A DNA stretch of 64,000 nt from Giesbergeria anulus. GTDB lineage: Bacteria > Pseudomonadota > Gammaproteobacteria > Burkholderiales > Burkholderiaceae_C. Numbering within the stretch: the first letter of the stretch is position 1; each line of letters opens with the position of its first letter. The DNA lies in the NCBI RefSeq assembly GCF_900111115.1, contig NZ_FOGD01000002.1:310001-374000 (forward strand). Direction: 5' to 3'. Positions 25,226 through 32,443 of this stretch are shown one piece after another. The position numbers and the translations under genes are program-made. The notes below the pieces were generated by a model, which was not told the origin of the DNA, ran no database searches, and worked only from the letters and a program-made list of their open reading frames with translations.

Positions 25226-26194
25226 TTATTTGCTCCGGGCTGGCAATACGCCATGCAAGGTGGCGGCCAAGTCTTCGGCAGAGAACTTAGCCACATAACC
25301 ATCGGCCCCCACGCCGCGCACATGGTCTTCGTTGGCCGAGCCTGACAGCGAAGAGTGAATCACCACCGGTAGCCCCTTAAAGCGGATGTCACCCTTGATG
25401 TTGCGTGTCAAGGTAAAACCATCCATCTCTGGCATTTCCAGATCGGTGAGCACCAAGCACACCTTGTCCATGATGGTTTTGCCTTGGGCAGCAGCCTGAT
25501 CGGCCAACACCTGCAAGCGCTCCCAAGCCTCTTTGCCTGTTTTAACCATCTCATAGGGCGCATGCAGATGCTGCAACTCTTGCTCGATCAAGGTGCGGGC
25601 AACAAAAGAATCGTCGGCGGCCAAAATGATAGTGCCTGGTTTGATATTCAGGTCTGAGCGGGGCCGTTGCGCCTCATGTTGGGTTTGCTCTTGTGGCGAG
25701 ACCATCTGCAAAATGGCTTCGACATCCAGCACTTGAGCCAAGCGCGTGCCATCGGTGTTGCCATCGAGCCGTGCGATGCTCGTCACCAGCTTGCCAGCAG
25801 CACCACTGCTCTCGGCTGACAACACTTGGTTCCAGTCCAAGCGCACGATGTCTTCTACCGACTCCACGGCAAACGCTTGGGTGGTACGAGCAAACTCCGT
25901 CACCAACATGATGTTCAAGCCAGTAGCGGGCTTGCAGCCCACAATGGCGGGCAAATCGAGCACCGGGATGACCTGGCCGCGCAAATTGACCACCCCCAAG
26001 GAGTGGGCAGTGCCCCCGGCAATCGGGGTAATGCTGGGCATGGCCACAATCTCGCGAATTTTGAACACATTGATGCCAAACAGCTCTGATTGCCCCAGCG
26101 CGTTATCAGTCCCTAAACGAAACAGCAGCAGCTCAAACTTGTTGGAGCTGGTGAGGTTGGTCCGCTCATCAATCTCGTGTTGTACAGATTTCAT
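25226..26194 (-). CDS. cheV: Chemotaxis protein CheV (CheW-receiver fusion)
   Basis: Coupling protein that links chemoreceptors to CheA and can be phosphorylated for adaptation. 322 aa from ATG 26194 (MKSVQHEIDERTNLTSSNKFELLLFRLG), preceded by AAAGGAT. CheW domain about residues 20-170 (LFGINVFKIREIVAMPSITPI, LGVVNLRGQVIPVLDLPAIVG); receiver domain about 200-320 with acidic pair AADDSF, phospho-acceptor Asp251 in LVLTDLEMPEMDGF, and Ser/Thr and Lys positions (VIHSSLSG, YVAKF). No other chemotaxis or flagellar genes are in the window. Confidence 0.93.
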   Translation of the reverse strand: MKSVQHEIDERTNLTSSNKFELLLFRLGTDNALGQSELFGINVFKIREIVAMPSITPIAGGTAHSLGVVNLRGQVIPVLDLPAIVGCKPATGLNIMLVTEFARTTQAFAVESVEDIVRLDWNQVLSAESSGAAGKLVTSIARLDGNTDGTRLAQVLDVEAILQMVSPQEQTQHEAQRPRSDLNIKPGTIILAADDSFVARTLIEQELQHLHAPYEMVKTGKEAWERLQVLADQAAAQGKTIMDKVCLVLTDLEMPEMDGFTLTRNIKGDIRFKGLPVVIHSSLSGSANEDHVRGVGADGYVAKFSAEDLAATLHGVLPARSK

Positions 26195-26508
26195 TGAATA
26201 TCCTTTACGCGGAGTCTCGCGCTGGCAAATTCTAGGTTCTGGCGCGCAGTTGTACGAGACCGATTGCAACAAAAAAATCCTTTGAAACATTTCAAAGGCC
26301 ACTGGTGCGTGAGCACAGTTTACTTGCAGTACCAGCGCAGCGTCATAAGCAATACCTCTATGTTCGCTAACGCACGGACAACAACGGGCCTAGAGAACTA
26401 CCCTGCCAGCATCCGTACACTCTTTCTGGAGGCATACCAGTCCATGCCTTGGGGGTGGCGGTTATTTACGAGCCGACACTCGTCAACGACTACGACTGGA
26501 GCATCTCT
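26195..26508. other. Divergent intergenic region between cheV and the BON-domain gene
   Basis: 314 bp without a gene. It must hold the promoters of both neighbours. The only strong structure is a 20-bp palindrome near the cheV side (see 26267-26298). I see no consensus flagellar sigma-28 or sigma-54 promoter for cheV and no convincing ORF with a ribosome-binding site. Confidence 0.5.
26267..26298 (-). terminator. Palindrome with T-run in the cheV 5' leader
   Basis: On the minus strand CCTTTGAAA-TG-TTTCAAAGG (26279-26298) is followed directly by ATTTTTTTGTTG. It has terminator form but no gene lies upstream on that strand, so it could be an attenuator in the cheV leader or, read as DNA, an operator with 9-bp arms. 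Confidence 0.45.
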
Positions 26509-26823
26509 ATGATCATTCGCCCCTTCCTTGCTGCCGCCCTTGCCGCAGTGGCCCTGCTCAGTGCCACCGGCTGCGCCGTTGGCCGTGACCAAGAAACGGT
26601 TGGTGCCTACATCGACGACGCTGGCATCACCACGATAGTCAAGTCACGCCTGTTTGAAGACAAACGGGTAGCTGGCACCTCCATCAGCGTCGAAACTCTC
26701 AACGGCACTGTGATGTTATCGGGTTTTGCCAAGAATGCAGAAGAGAAAAGCGTAGCCGAACACATTGCCCGCCAAGCCAAGGGCGTGCGCTCGGTCAAAA
26801 ACGAGATTGCCATCCGTCCCTGA
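26509..26823 (+). CDS. BON-domain lipoprotein (OsmY/YraP-like)
   Basis: 104 aa from ATG 26509, preceded by TGGAG. N-terminal signal peptide MIIRPFLAAALAAVALLSATGC ends in a lipobox-like ATGC, so the mature protein probably starts at Cys22 and is anchored in the outer membrane facing the periplasm. A single BON domain follows: ITTIVKSRLFEDKRVAGTSISVETLNGTVMLSGFAKNAEEKSVAEHIARQAKGVRSVKNEI. BON proteins bind phospholipid and protect the envelope under osmotic stress. It is followed by csbD-like and DUF3309 genes, so this is a stress cluster. Confidence 0.88.
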   Translation: MIIRPFLAAALAAVALLSATGCAVGRDQETVGAYIDDAGITTIVKSRLFEDKRVAGTSISVETLNGTVMLSGFAKNAEEKSVAEHIARQAKGVRSVKNEIAIRP

Positions 26824-26872
26824 CACCGTTTTTTAGCAGCGTCCACATCACCACACACACAAGGAGTTCACT

Positions 26873-27088
26873 ATGAACTGGGATCAAATCAAGGGCAATT
26901 GGAAACAAGTAGCTGGCAAAGCCAAAGAACAATGGGGCCAGTTGACCGAAGACGATCTGGACATCGTTGCCGGACGCCGTGAGCAGCTCGCGGGCAAAAT
27001 CCAAGAGCGCTACGGCATTGCCAAAGAAGACGCAGAAAAGCAACTGGCCGACTGGGAACGCAAGGCCAGCGAGTCTTGGTTCAAGTAA
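26873..27088 (+). CDS. CsbD family stress-response protein
   Basis: 71 aa, the standard CsbD length: MNWDQIKGNWKQVAGKAKEQWGQLTEDDLDIVAGRREQLAGKIQERYGI. Small, charged, helical cytoplasmic protein of unknown mechanism, induced by general stress in many bacteria (YjbJ in E. coli). AAGGAG before ATG. 49 bp after the BON gene, probably cotranscribed; its own terminator follows. Confidence 0.92.
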   Translation: MNWDQIKGNWKQVAGKAKEQWGQLTEDDLDIVAGRREQLAGKIQERYGIAKEDAEKQLADWERKASESWFK

Positions 27089-27107
27089 CTAACCTGCTAA
27101 TCCATCA

Positions 27108-27132
27108 AAGCGGCCCCTTGGGGCCGTTTTGC
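27108..27132 (+). terminator. Terminator after the CsbD gene
   Basis: CGGCCCC (27111-27117), TT, GGGGCCG (27120-27126), then TTTT. Stem is nearly all GC; 20 nt after the CsbD stop. It ends the BON-CsbD unit and faces the minus-strand genes beyond. Confidence 0.88.
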
Positions 27133-27170
27133 TTTGCACCTATCGCCAGCCCATCGCTGGTAACGCTACC

Positions 27171-27395
27171 TCACCTCAACGCATGCGCGGCTCTCCCGGT
27201 CGGTTGACAGTGAACACCGCCTCCGGTGCTTTGGTCATTAAAACCAAAATGCTCAAAATTGCCGATTTCGCGCTCACTGGTAAAGAAACTCCCGCCAGAG
27301 CCCTTGCTTTCAAAAAAGTTGACTTGCGCGCTGGCTTGTTGGGTGGCCAGAGCTACCACGGTGAGGGCGCATGCAGTCTTGAATACGTCTTTCAT
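27171..27395 (-). pseudogene. Truncated beta/gamma-crystallin-like secreted protein
   Basis: 74 aa from ATG 27395 (overlapping the DUF3309 stop as ATGA). Signal peptide MKDVFKTACALTVVALATQQASA, then QVNFFESKGSGGSFFTSEREIGNFEHFGFND, which resembles the first Greek-key half of bacterial beta/gamma-crystallin proteins. Beyond FND the expected continuation (about SSVVV then Trp/Cys-rich second motif) is absent; the reading frame ends in an unrelated basic tail (PTGRAAHALR). Another frame gives TKAPEAVFTVNR, closer to the family, suggesting a frameshift. I call it a probable remnant; it could still be a short functional secreted protein. Confidence 0.45.
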
Positions 27396-27550
27396 AAACG
27401 CCCTGTCAACAGCATAATGAGGATGACCACCACCACCACACTCAACAAGCCACTGGGGCCATAACCCCAGCCACGGCTGTGCGGCCAAGAAGGAACAACG
27501 CCGATCAGCATCAAGATCAGCACAATCAACAATAGGGTACCCAAGCTCAT
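27392..27550 (-). CDS. DUF3309 family small membrane protein
   Basis: 52 aa: MSLGTLLLIVLILMLIGVVP, then SWPHSRGWGYGPSGLLSVVVVV and ILIMLLTGRL. Two hydrophobic segments flank the invariant SWPHSRGWGYGPSG turn, which is diagnostic for DUF3309. Perfect ribosome-binding site AAGGAGA seven bases before ATG 27550. The stop overlaps the start of the crystallin-like gene (ATGA), so they are coupled. Function unknown; these proteins often accompany CsbD/BON stress genes. Confidence 0.88.
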   Translation of the reverse strand: MSLGTLLLIVLILMLIGVVPSWPHSRGWGYGPSGLLSVVVVVILIMLLTGRL

Positions 27551-27584
27551 AGAGTGTCTCCTTGCATTGGTAGGTGAAGAACGC

Positions 27585-27824
27585 TCAATAGGGGGGCGCT
27601 GCTGGCGGGGCCACGATCACTGTGGTGCTTTTTCCAGATTGTCCGGTGGCACCTTGCGCCCCCGGTTTGCCATCCGTGCCACTGACTCCCTTGGGCCCAG
27701 CAGGGCCGGGTACGGCTGCCGGGGAGGCAGCAGGAACTTGGATCACCACGGGCGGCGGCTTGTCGCCACACGCCACCAAGCCCAGCGTCAGGAGCAGCAC
27801 TGCTGCCAGTGAAAGGGGAGTCAT
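27585..27824 (-). CDS. Small lipoprotein with collagen-like Gly-X-Y repeats
   Basis: 79 aa. Signal peptide MTPLSLAAVLLLTLGLVAC ends in a good lipobox (LVAC), then Pro/Val-rich spacer, then nine consecutive Gly-X-Y triplets (starting GPAGPKGVS, about residues 40-66), and STTVIVAPPAAPPY. AAAGGA lies before ATG 27824. Collagen-like repeats form triple helices, so it may trimerise on the outer membrane. 34 bp upstream of DUF3309, same strand. No specific function known. Confidence 0.72.
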   Translation of the reverse strand: MTPLSLAAVLLLTLGLVACGDKPPPVVIQVPAASPAAVPGPAGPKGVSGTDGKPGAQGATGQSGKSTTVIVAPPAAPPY

Positions 27825-27958
27825 TCAGGATCCTTTGAACCTAACTGGGAGCACCCAAAACGGCACCTCCGAAGGCTTGAAGGCTAGACACTCACCCCTT
27901 ATCGGTCGGTACGCTAGCGAACACAGTCCGCTTTTTACCGTGCTTGTAGCCGCTGAGG

Positions 27959-28678
27959 CTATTGCGCCAGCATTGCTGGCAGCAGCCGGTCGTACTCGCG
28001 CTTGACCACGGCATAACACTCGCAGGTGCGCAGTTCAATCCCCTTGCGGTCAAGTACCGTGATACGTCCGCGTGCATAGCGGATCAGGCCCGCCGCTTGC
28101 AGCCGGAGCGCCGCTTCGGTCACGCCCTCGCGGCGCACCCCCAGCATATTGGCCATTAGCTCTTGCGTCATCACCAGTTCATTGCCTTGTAGGCAATCCA
28201 TACTAAGCAGCAGCCAGCGACACAATTGCTTGTCTAGCGAATGGTGCCGGTTGCACGCTGCTGTTTGCGTCATTTGCGAAATCAGCGCTTGGGTGTAGCG
28301 CAGCAGCAGCCGCATAAAGGGGCCGGACAGATTGAACTCATTTTTAATTCTTTGCGCATTGAGCCGCATCCCCATCCCAGCGCTTTGCACCACGCCTCGG
28401 CTGGGGGTGGTGTCGCCGCCCAGAAACAGTGAGACACCAACCACGCCCTCGCGGCCAATCACGGCAATTTCTGCCGAAGCGCCACTTTCCATGACATAGA
28501 GCACCGACACAATGGCGGTGGTAGGAAAGTAGGCATAGGCCATCGGCTGCCCAGACTCATAAAGCACCTGCCCCAGCGGCAATTCCACAGGCTCCAGAAA
28601 GTGCCCTATGCGCTGCCATTCGATATCGGACAGCGCGGCAAGCAAATGGTTAGCTTTGGAATGGTTTATCTGGAGCAT
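27959..28678 (-). CDS. Crp/Fnr family transcriptional regulator
   Basis: 239 aa. N-terminal cyclic-nucleotide-binding-like beta barrel (residues about 20-120: LGQVLYESGQPMAYAYFPTTAIVSVLYVMESGASAEIAVIGREGVVG), long dimerisation helix (FMRLLLRYTQALISQMTQTAACNRHHSLDKQLCRWLLL), C-terminal winged helix (MTQELMANMLGVRREGVTEAALRLQAAGLIRYARGRITVLDRKGIE). No Fnr-type N-terminal cysteine cluster, so not an Fe-S oxygen sensor. It lies upstream of the lipoprotein-DUF3309 genes on the same strand and may regulate this stress cluster. Confidence 0.86.
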   Translation of the reverse strand: MLQINHSKANHLLAALSDIEWQRIGHFLEPVELPLGQVLYESGQPMAYAYFPTTAIVSVLYVMESGASAEIAVIGREGVVGVSLFLGGDTTPSRGVVQSAGMGMRLNAQRIKNEFNLSGPFMRLLLRYTQALISQMTQTAACNRHHSLDKQLCRWLLLSMDCLQGNELVMTQELMANMLGVRREGVTEAALRLQAAGLIRYARGRITVLDRKGIELRTCECYAVVKREYDRLLPAMLAQ

Positions 28679-28837
28679 GGAGCCTTTTTGGTGATGTGGT
28701 GGGGCGCAAATGTCTGCAAACCTACCTTACACAGTGCTCGCAGCACGCTGCCCTGAATGTTGCATTGTGCGCGCTTTCGTGGGGCTGCGCACAGACCAAA
28801 CCGCGTACTATTCCAAAACCACTGCAGGAGTCCTACC

Positions 28838-29287
28838 ATGCCGATGTTTGTCGATACCTCGCCGCCGGGCCAATGTATTTTTTGCCGCCTCGTGGCCGGA
28901 GAAATCCCCGCCGCCCGCGTCTATGAAGATGCACTCACCATCGCTTTCATGGACATCGGCCAAGTCAACCCCGGCCATGTGCTGGTGGCTACCAAACGCC
29001 ATGCCGCCACCCTACTGGACATCACCCCCGAAGAAGCCGCTGCCGTGATGCAAACAGCGCAACGCGTGGCCAGTGCCATCCAAGCCACTTTTGACCCGCC
29101 CGGCCTCACGCCGCTGCAAGCCAATGGCCGTGAGGGCGACCAGACGGTGTTCCACTTCCATTTGCATGTGGTGCCGCGCCACGCGCAAGACGGTATCGCA
29201 CTAAGCTGGCCGCGCAAGAACCCCGATGCTGCCACCTTGCAAGACTATGCTGCACAACTGACTCGCGCCATTGCGCCCACACCTTGA
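28838..29287 (+). CDS. HIT family nucleotide-binding hydrolase
   Basis: 149 aa from ATG 28838 (MPMFVDTSPPGQCIFCRLVAGEIPAARVYED), preceded by AGGAG; the in-frame start at 28757 is rejected. The two Cys of CIFC fit the zinc site of HIT proteins, and the catalytic histidine triad is HFHLHVVPR near residue 108. HIT enzymes hydrolyse nucleoside phosphoramidates or dinucleoside polyphosphates. Divergent from the Crp/Fnr gene and convergent with the deaminase, 17 bp apart. Confidence 0.9.
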   Translation: MPMFVDTSPPGQCIFCRLVAGEIPAARVYEDALTIAFMDIGQVNPGHVLVATKRHAATLLDITPEEAAAVMQTAQRVASAIQATFDPPGLTPLQANGREGDQTVFHFHLHVVPRHAQDGIALSWPRKNPDAATLQDYAAQLTRAIAPTP

Positions 29288-29304
29288 ACGGCAGCGGTAC
29301 CGGC

Positions 29305-30357
29305 TCAATAGTCGTGCTCGACAAAGAGCTCAAACACCTCTTTGAGCCGGTGCTGCCACAGGCGCTTGTCGGCCTCGGGCGCAAAGCTGGCCTCAAAGCT
29401 GTTGCTAGCCAACTGATAGGCATGGCGGGCCGTCATATCAGTGGCCGCAAACACCTGCACCAAGTTGTCGTTGAGGTAGCCACCAAAATAAGCCGGGTCG
29501 TCAGAGTTGACCGTCGCGCACAAGCCCGCCTCTAGCAACTGGGGCAGGTTGTGGTCTTTGAGGTTAGGAAACACACACAGCTTTTGGTTCGATAGCGGGC
29601 ACACCGTCAGTGGAGTGCGGTTTTGTGCCAGCCGTTGCACCAGTGCCACATCGTGCAGGGCTTGCACACCGTGGTCAATGCGCTCGGCCCCCAGCACATC
29701 AAGCGCACTCCAAATATAGGCTGGTGGCCCTTCTTCGCCCGCATGGGCCACCACATGCAGCCCCAACTCGCGGCAGCGGGCAAACACGCGGGCAAACTTT
29801 TCTGGCGGATGGCCCACCTCGCTGCTATCCAAGCCCACACCAATGAACTTGTCTTGCCACGGCAGCGCCTGCTCTAGTGTGGCAAAGGCATCTTCCTCGC
29901 TCAGGTGGCGCAAAAAGCACAAAATGAGCGTGGCGCTGATGCCCGACTCGGCCCGTGCATCTTGGCAAGCACGGTGCAAGCCGTGGATCACGGTTTCCAT
30001 CGGCACACCGCGCGCAGTGTGCGTTTGCGGATCAAAAAAGATTTCGGCGTGAACCACGTTGTCTTGCACGGCACGGGCCAGATAGGCACGGGCCATGTCG
30101 TAAAAGTCCTGCTCGTGCAACAGCACACTGGCCCCAGCGTAGTAAATATCCAAAAAACTCTGCAAATTGCTAAAAGCGTAGGCGCTGCGCAGCGCCTGCA
30201 CACTGGCATAGGGCAGGGTGACGCCATTGCGCTGGGCCAAAGCAAAAATCAACTCTGGCTCTAAGGAGCCTTCAATGTGAATATGCAGCTCGGCCTTGGG
30301 CATGGCACGCAGCAACTCCGGCAAACGGGCGGCAGATACAGGGGGAATCTTGAACAT
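29305..30357 (-). CDS. add: Adenosine/adenine deaminase family protein
   Basis: 350-aa amidohydrolase for purine salvage. Metal and catalytic residues are all present: HIHIEG near residue 25, [12 protein letters not shown], the GVGLDSSE substrate loop, HAGEEGP (zinc His and catalytic Glu), and [11 protein letters not shown] (metal Asp pair). The FFDPQTH and [10 protein letters not shown] patterns match the branch of ADA-like enzymes shown to be adenine deaminases in yeast (Aah1) and Pseudomonas, so adenine to hypoxanthine is at least as likely as adenosine to inosine. AAAGGAG before ATG 30357. Stands alone. Confidence 0.88.
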   Translation of the reverse strand: MFKIPPVSAARLPELLRAMPKAELHIHIEGSLEPELIFALAQRNGVTLPYASVQALRSAYAFSNLQSFLDIYYAGASVLLHEQDFYDMARAYLARAVQDNVVHAEIFFDPQTHTARGVPMETVIHGLHRACQDARAESGISATLILCFLRHLSEEDAFATLEQALPWQDKFIGVGLDSSEVGHPPEKFARVFARCRELGLHVVAHAGEEGPPAYIWSALDVLGAERIDHGVQALHDVALVQRLAQNRTPLTVCPLSNQKLCVFPNLKDHNLPQLLEAGLCATVNSDDPAYFGGYLNDNLVQVFAATDMTARHAYQLASNSFEASFAPEADKRLWQHRLKEVFELFVEHDY

Positions 30358-30524
30358 GATGAACGTCTCCTTTGTGCCAGCTTACTGCCAATCGCTACCG
30401 AGAGAAACCGTCATAGTTTTTATTGCTTTTTCGGCTTTTAGTTTGCGCCATTTTGGTGTAATAGCACTGTCACTCAAGAACGCTAGGCTCGGTGCATTCT
30501 CCCTCATGCACAGGACATCAGCAC

Positions 30525-32423
30525 ATGCCTTTGACCGCTTCTATAGCCTGCGAAAGAGTGCTTACCACCCTGTCACCGGCCCTGCGCCAAGGTCAGGGCT
30601 TGCTGGCCAAGCTGGTGCGTTCGGGCCAACTGCACTGCGTTTTTCAACCATTGGCCGATTTGCGCTCAGGCACCATCTACGCCCATGAGGCACTGATTCG
30701 CGGCCCCGAAGGCACCGCTTGGCACACCCCCGACACCTTGCTCGATCTTGCCCGGCGCGAACATTTGTTACAAGATTTTGAGATCTTTTGTGCCTACACC
30801 GCCTTACAGGAGTGGGGAGCCTCCGGCGCAGATGGGCGCGTGTTTGTCAATATCAGTGCCGATGCGCTGGTGCAGGCCCTGTCGTTGTCGGGCACCCAAG
30901 GGCTGGTCGGTATGGTGCGCAGCTGGGGCGTCAAGCCGCGCATGGTGGTGCTAGAAATCACGGAACACGAGCGCGTGGGCGATATGGCCCAATTGCGCCA
31001 CGCCGTGCAAAACGTTCATGCCGCCGGAATGCGGCTGGCCTTAGATGATTTTGGCGATGGGCGCTCTAGCCTGCGGGTGTGGTCTGAGATCAAACCCGAT
31101 TTTGTGAAAATCGACAAATACTTTGTGCGCGACATCAGCGCCCAGCCGCAAAACCTGCAAATGGTGCAGGCCATCAAGGGCATCGCCCAAGTATTTGGCA
31201 CCACACTCATTGCCGAGGGCATAGAAACCCCCGCCGACTTGCGCGCCATTCGCGATCTAGACATCACCTATGGTCAGGGCTGGCTGCTGGGCCGTCCGGC
31301 CCGCCAAGCGGCCCACGCCCTGCCCACTTTGGCGCAAGAGATCTTGCAAGACCAGCGCGTGGCCGTGTTGCCCCATGCAATGCAAACACCCACCCCGGCT
31401 GGCGTGCTGCGCCATATCTCTGTAGTGGCTGCCCCCACCTTGATGCCCGACACCGAAAATGATGCCGTAGCAGCGTGCTTCAAACAGCACAGCCACCTGC
31501 ACGCACTGGCCATTGTCGAGGACGAGCGCCCCATCGCACTCATCAACCGCCAAAGCTTCATGACCAACTACGCCACACTGTATTTTCGTGAACTGCATGG
31601 CCGTAAATCGTGTCTGGCCTTTGCCAATCTACAACCCAGAGTGGTAGAGCGCGACTGCGATGTCGCGCAACTCCTAGGCATCCTGACCTCACAAGACCAG
31701 CGCTATTTGAACGATGGCTTTATCGTGACGGACAATGGCCGTTATGTCGGCCTAGGCACCGGCGAGCAACTGGTGCGCGCCGTGACGGAAGCACGGGTAG
31801 AGGCCGCCCGCCATGCCAACCCCCTGACCTTCTTGCCCGGCAACATCCCCATCAGCCAGCATATCCAGCGCCTGCTCGACCACCATGTGGCCTTTGTGGC
31901 TTGTTATGCCGATCTGAACCATTTCAAGCCCTTCAATGACCAGTACGGCTACTGGCGCGGCGATGAAATGATCCGGCTGCTGGCACGCGTCACCACCAGC
32001 CATGCCGATGCCGAGCGCGATTTTGTCGGCCATGTGGGCGGCGATGATTTTTTGCTGGTGTTCCAAAGCCCCGACTGGCTAGCGCGCTGCCACGCCATCG
32101 TCAGCGAGTTTGCCCAAGAAGCACGTAAATTGTTTGACCCGGAAGCACAACGGGCCGGAGGCATTCAGGCCGAAGACCGGCATGGTGTGCTGCGTTTCTT
32201 TCCCTGCACCACGGTCTCGGTAGGGGCTACCTGCATTGCCCCCGGCCAGCTCACCCAAGCCGAAGATGTGGCCAACCTAGCGGCAATGGCCAAGCACGAG
32301 GCCAAGCGCAGCACCCTGCCGGTGGTGGTGCATGGTGGCGGCCAGCGCCCCCACCCACACCTGATGGCCGTGCCACGTAGCACCGACCTAGATGCTGCCC
32401 CACGCGAGGCATTGGTCGCCTGA
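30525..32423 (+). CDS. Cyclic-di-GMP signalling protein, EAL-CBS-GGDEF
   Basis: 632 aa from ATG 30525 (MPLTASIACERVL), preceded by AGGA. Order: EAL phosphodiesterase domain about residues 30-265 with the signature Glu55 in HEALIRG, FVNIS, LDDFGDG, PDFVKIDKYF and IAEGIET, so all main catalytic residues are kept; a pair of CBS-like segments about 280-415 (LHALAIVEDERPIALINRQSF, then NDGFIVTDNGRYVGLG); and a C-terminal GGDEF domain about 435-600, whose signature is GGDDF (about residues 505-509). The Asp in place of Glu makes cyclase activity doubtful. No membrane segment; probably a cytoplasmic phosphodiesterase regulated by CBS ligands. Confidence 0.9.
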   Translation: MPLTASIACERVLTTLSPALRQGQGLLAKLVRSGQLHCVFQPLADLRSGTIYAHEALIRGPEGTAWHTPDTLLDLARREHLLQDFEIFCAYTALQEWGASGADGRVFVNISADALVQALSLSGTQGLVGMVRSWGVKPRMVVLEITEHERVGDMAQLRHAVQNVHAAGMRLALDDFGDGRSSLRVWSEIKPDFVKIDKYFVRDISAQPQNLQMVQAIKGIAQVFGTTLIAEGIETPADLRAIRDLDITYGQGWLLGRPARQAAHALPTLAQEILQDQRVAVLPHAMQTPTPAGVLRHISVVAAPTLMPDTENDAVAACFKQHSHLHALAIVEDERPIALINRQSFMTNYATLYFRELHGRKSCLAFANLQPRVVERDCDVAQLLGILTSQDQRYLNDGFIVTDNGRYVGLGTGEQLVRAVTEARVEAARHANPLTFLPGNIPISQHIQRLLDHHVAFVACYADLNHFKPFNDQYGYWRGDEMIRLLARVTTSHADAERDFVGHVGGDDFLLVFQSPDWLARCHAIVSEFAQEARKLFDPEAQRAGGIQAEDRHGVLRFFPCTTVSVGATCIAPGQLTQAEDVANLAAMAKHEAKRSTLPVVVHGGGQRPHPHLMAVPRSTDLDAAPREALVA

Positions 32424-32443
32424 GCCTCTGGGGCTTGCCCCCC

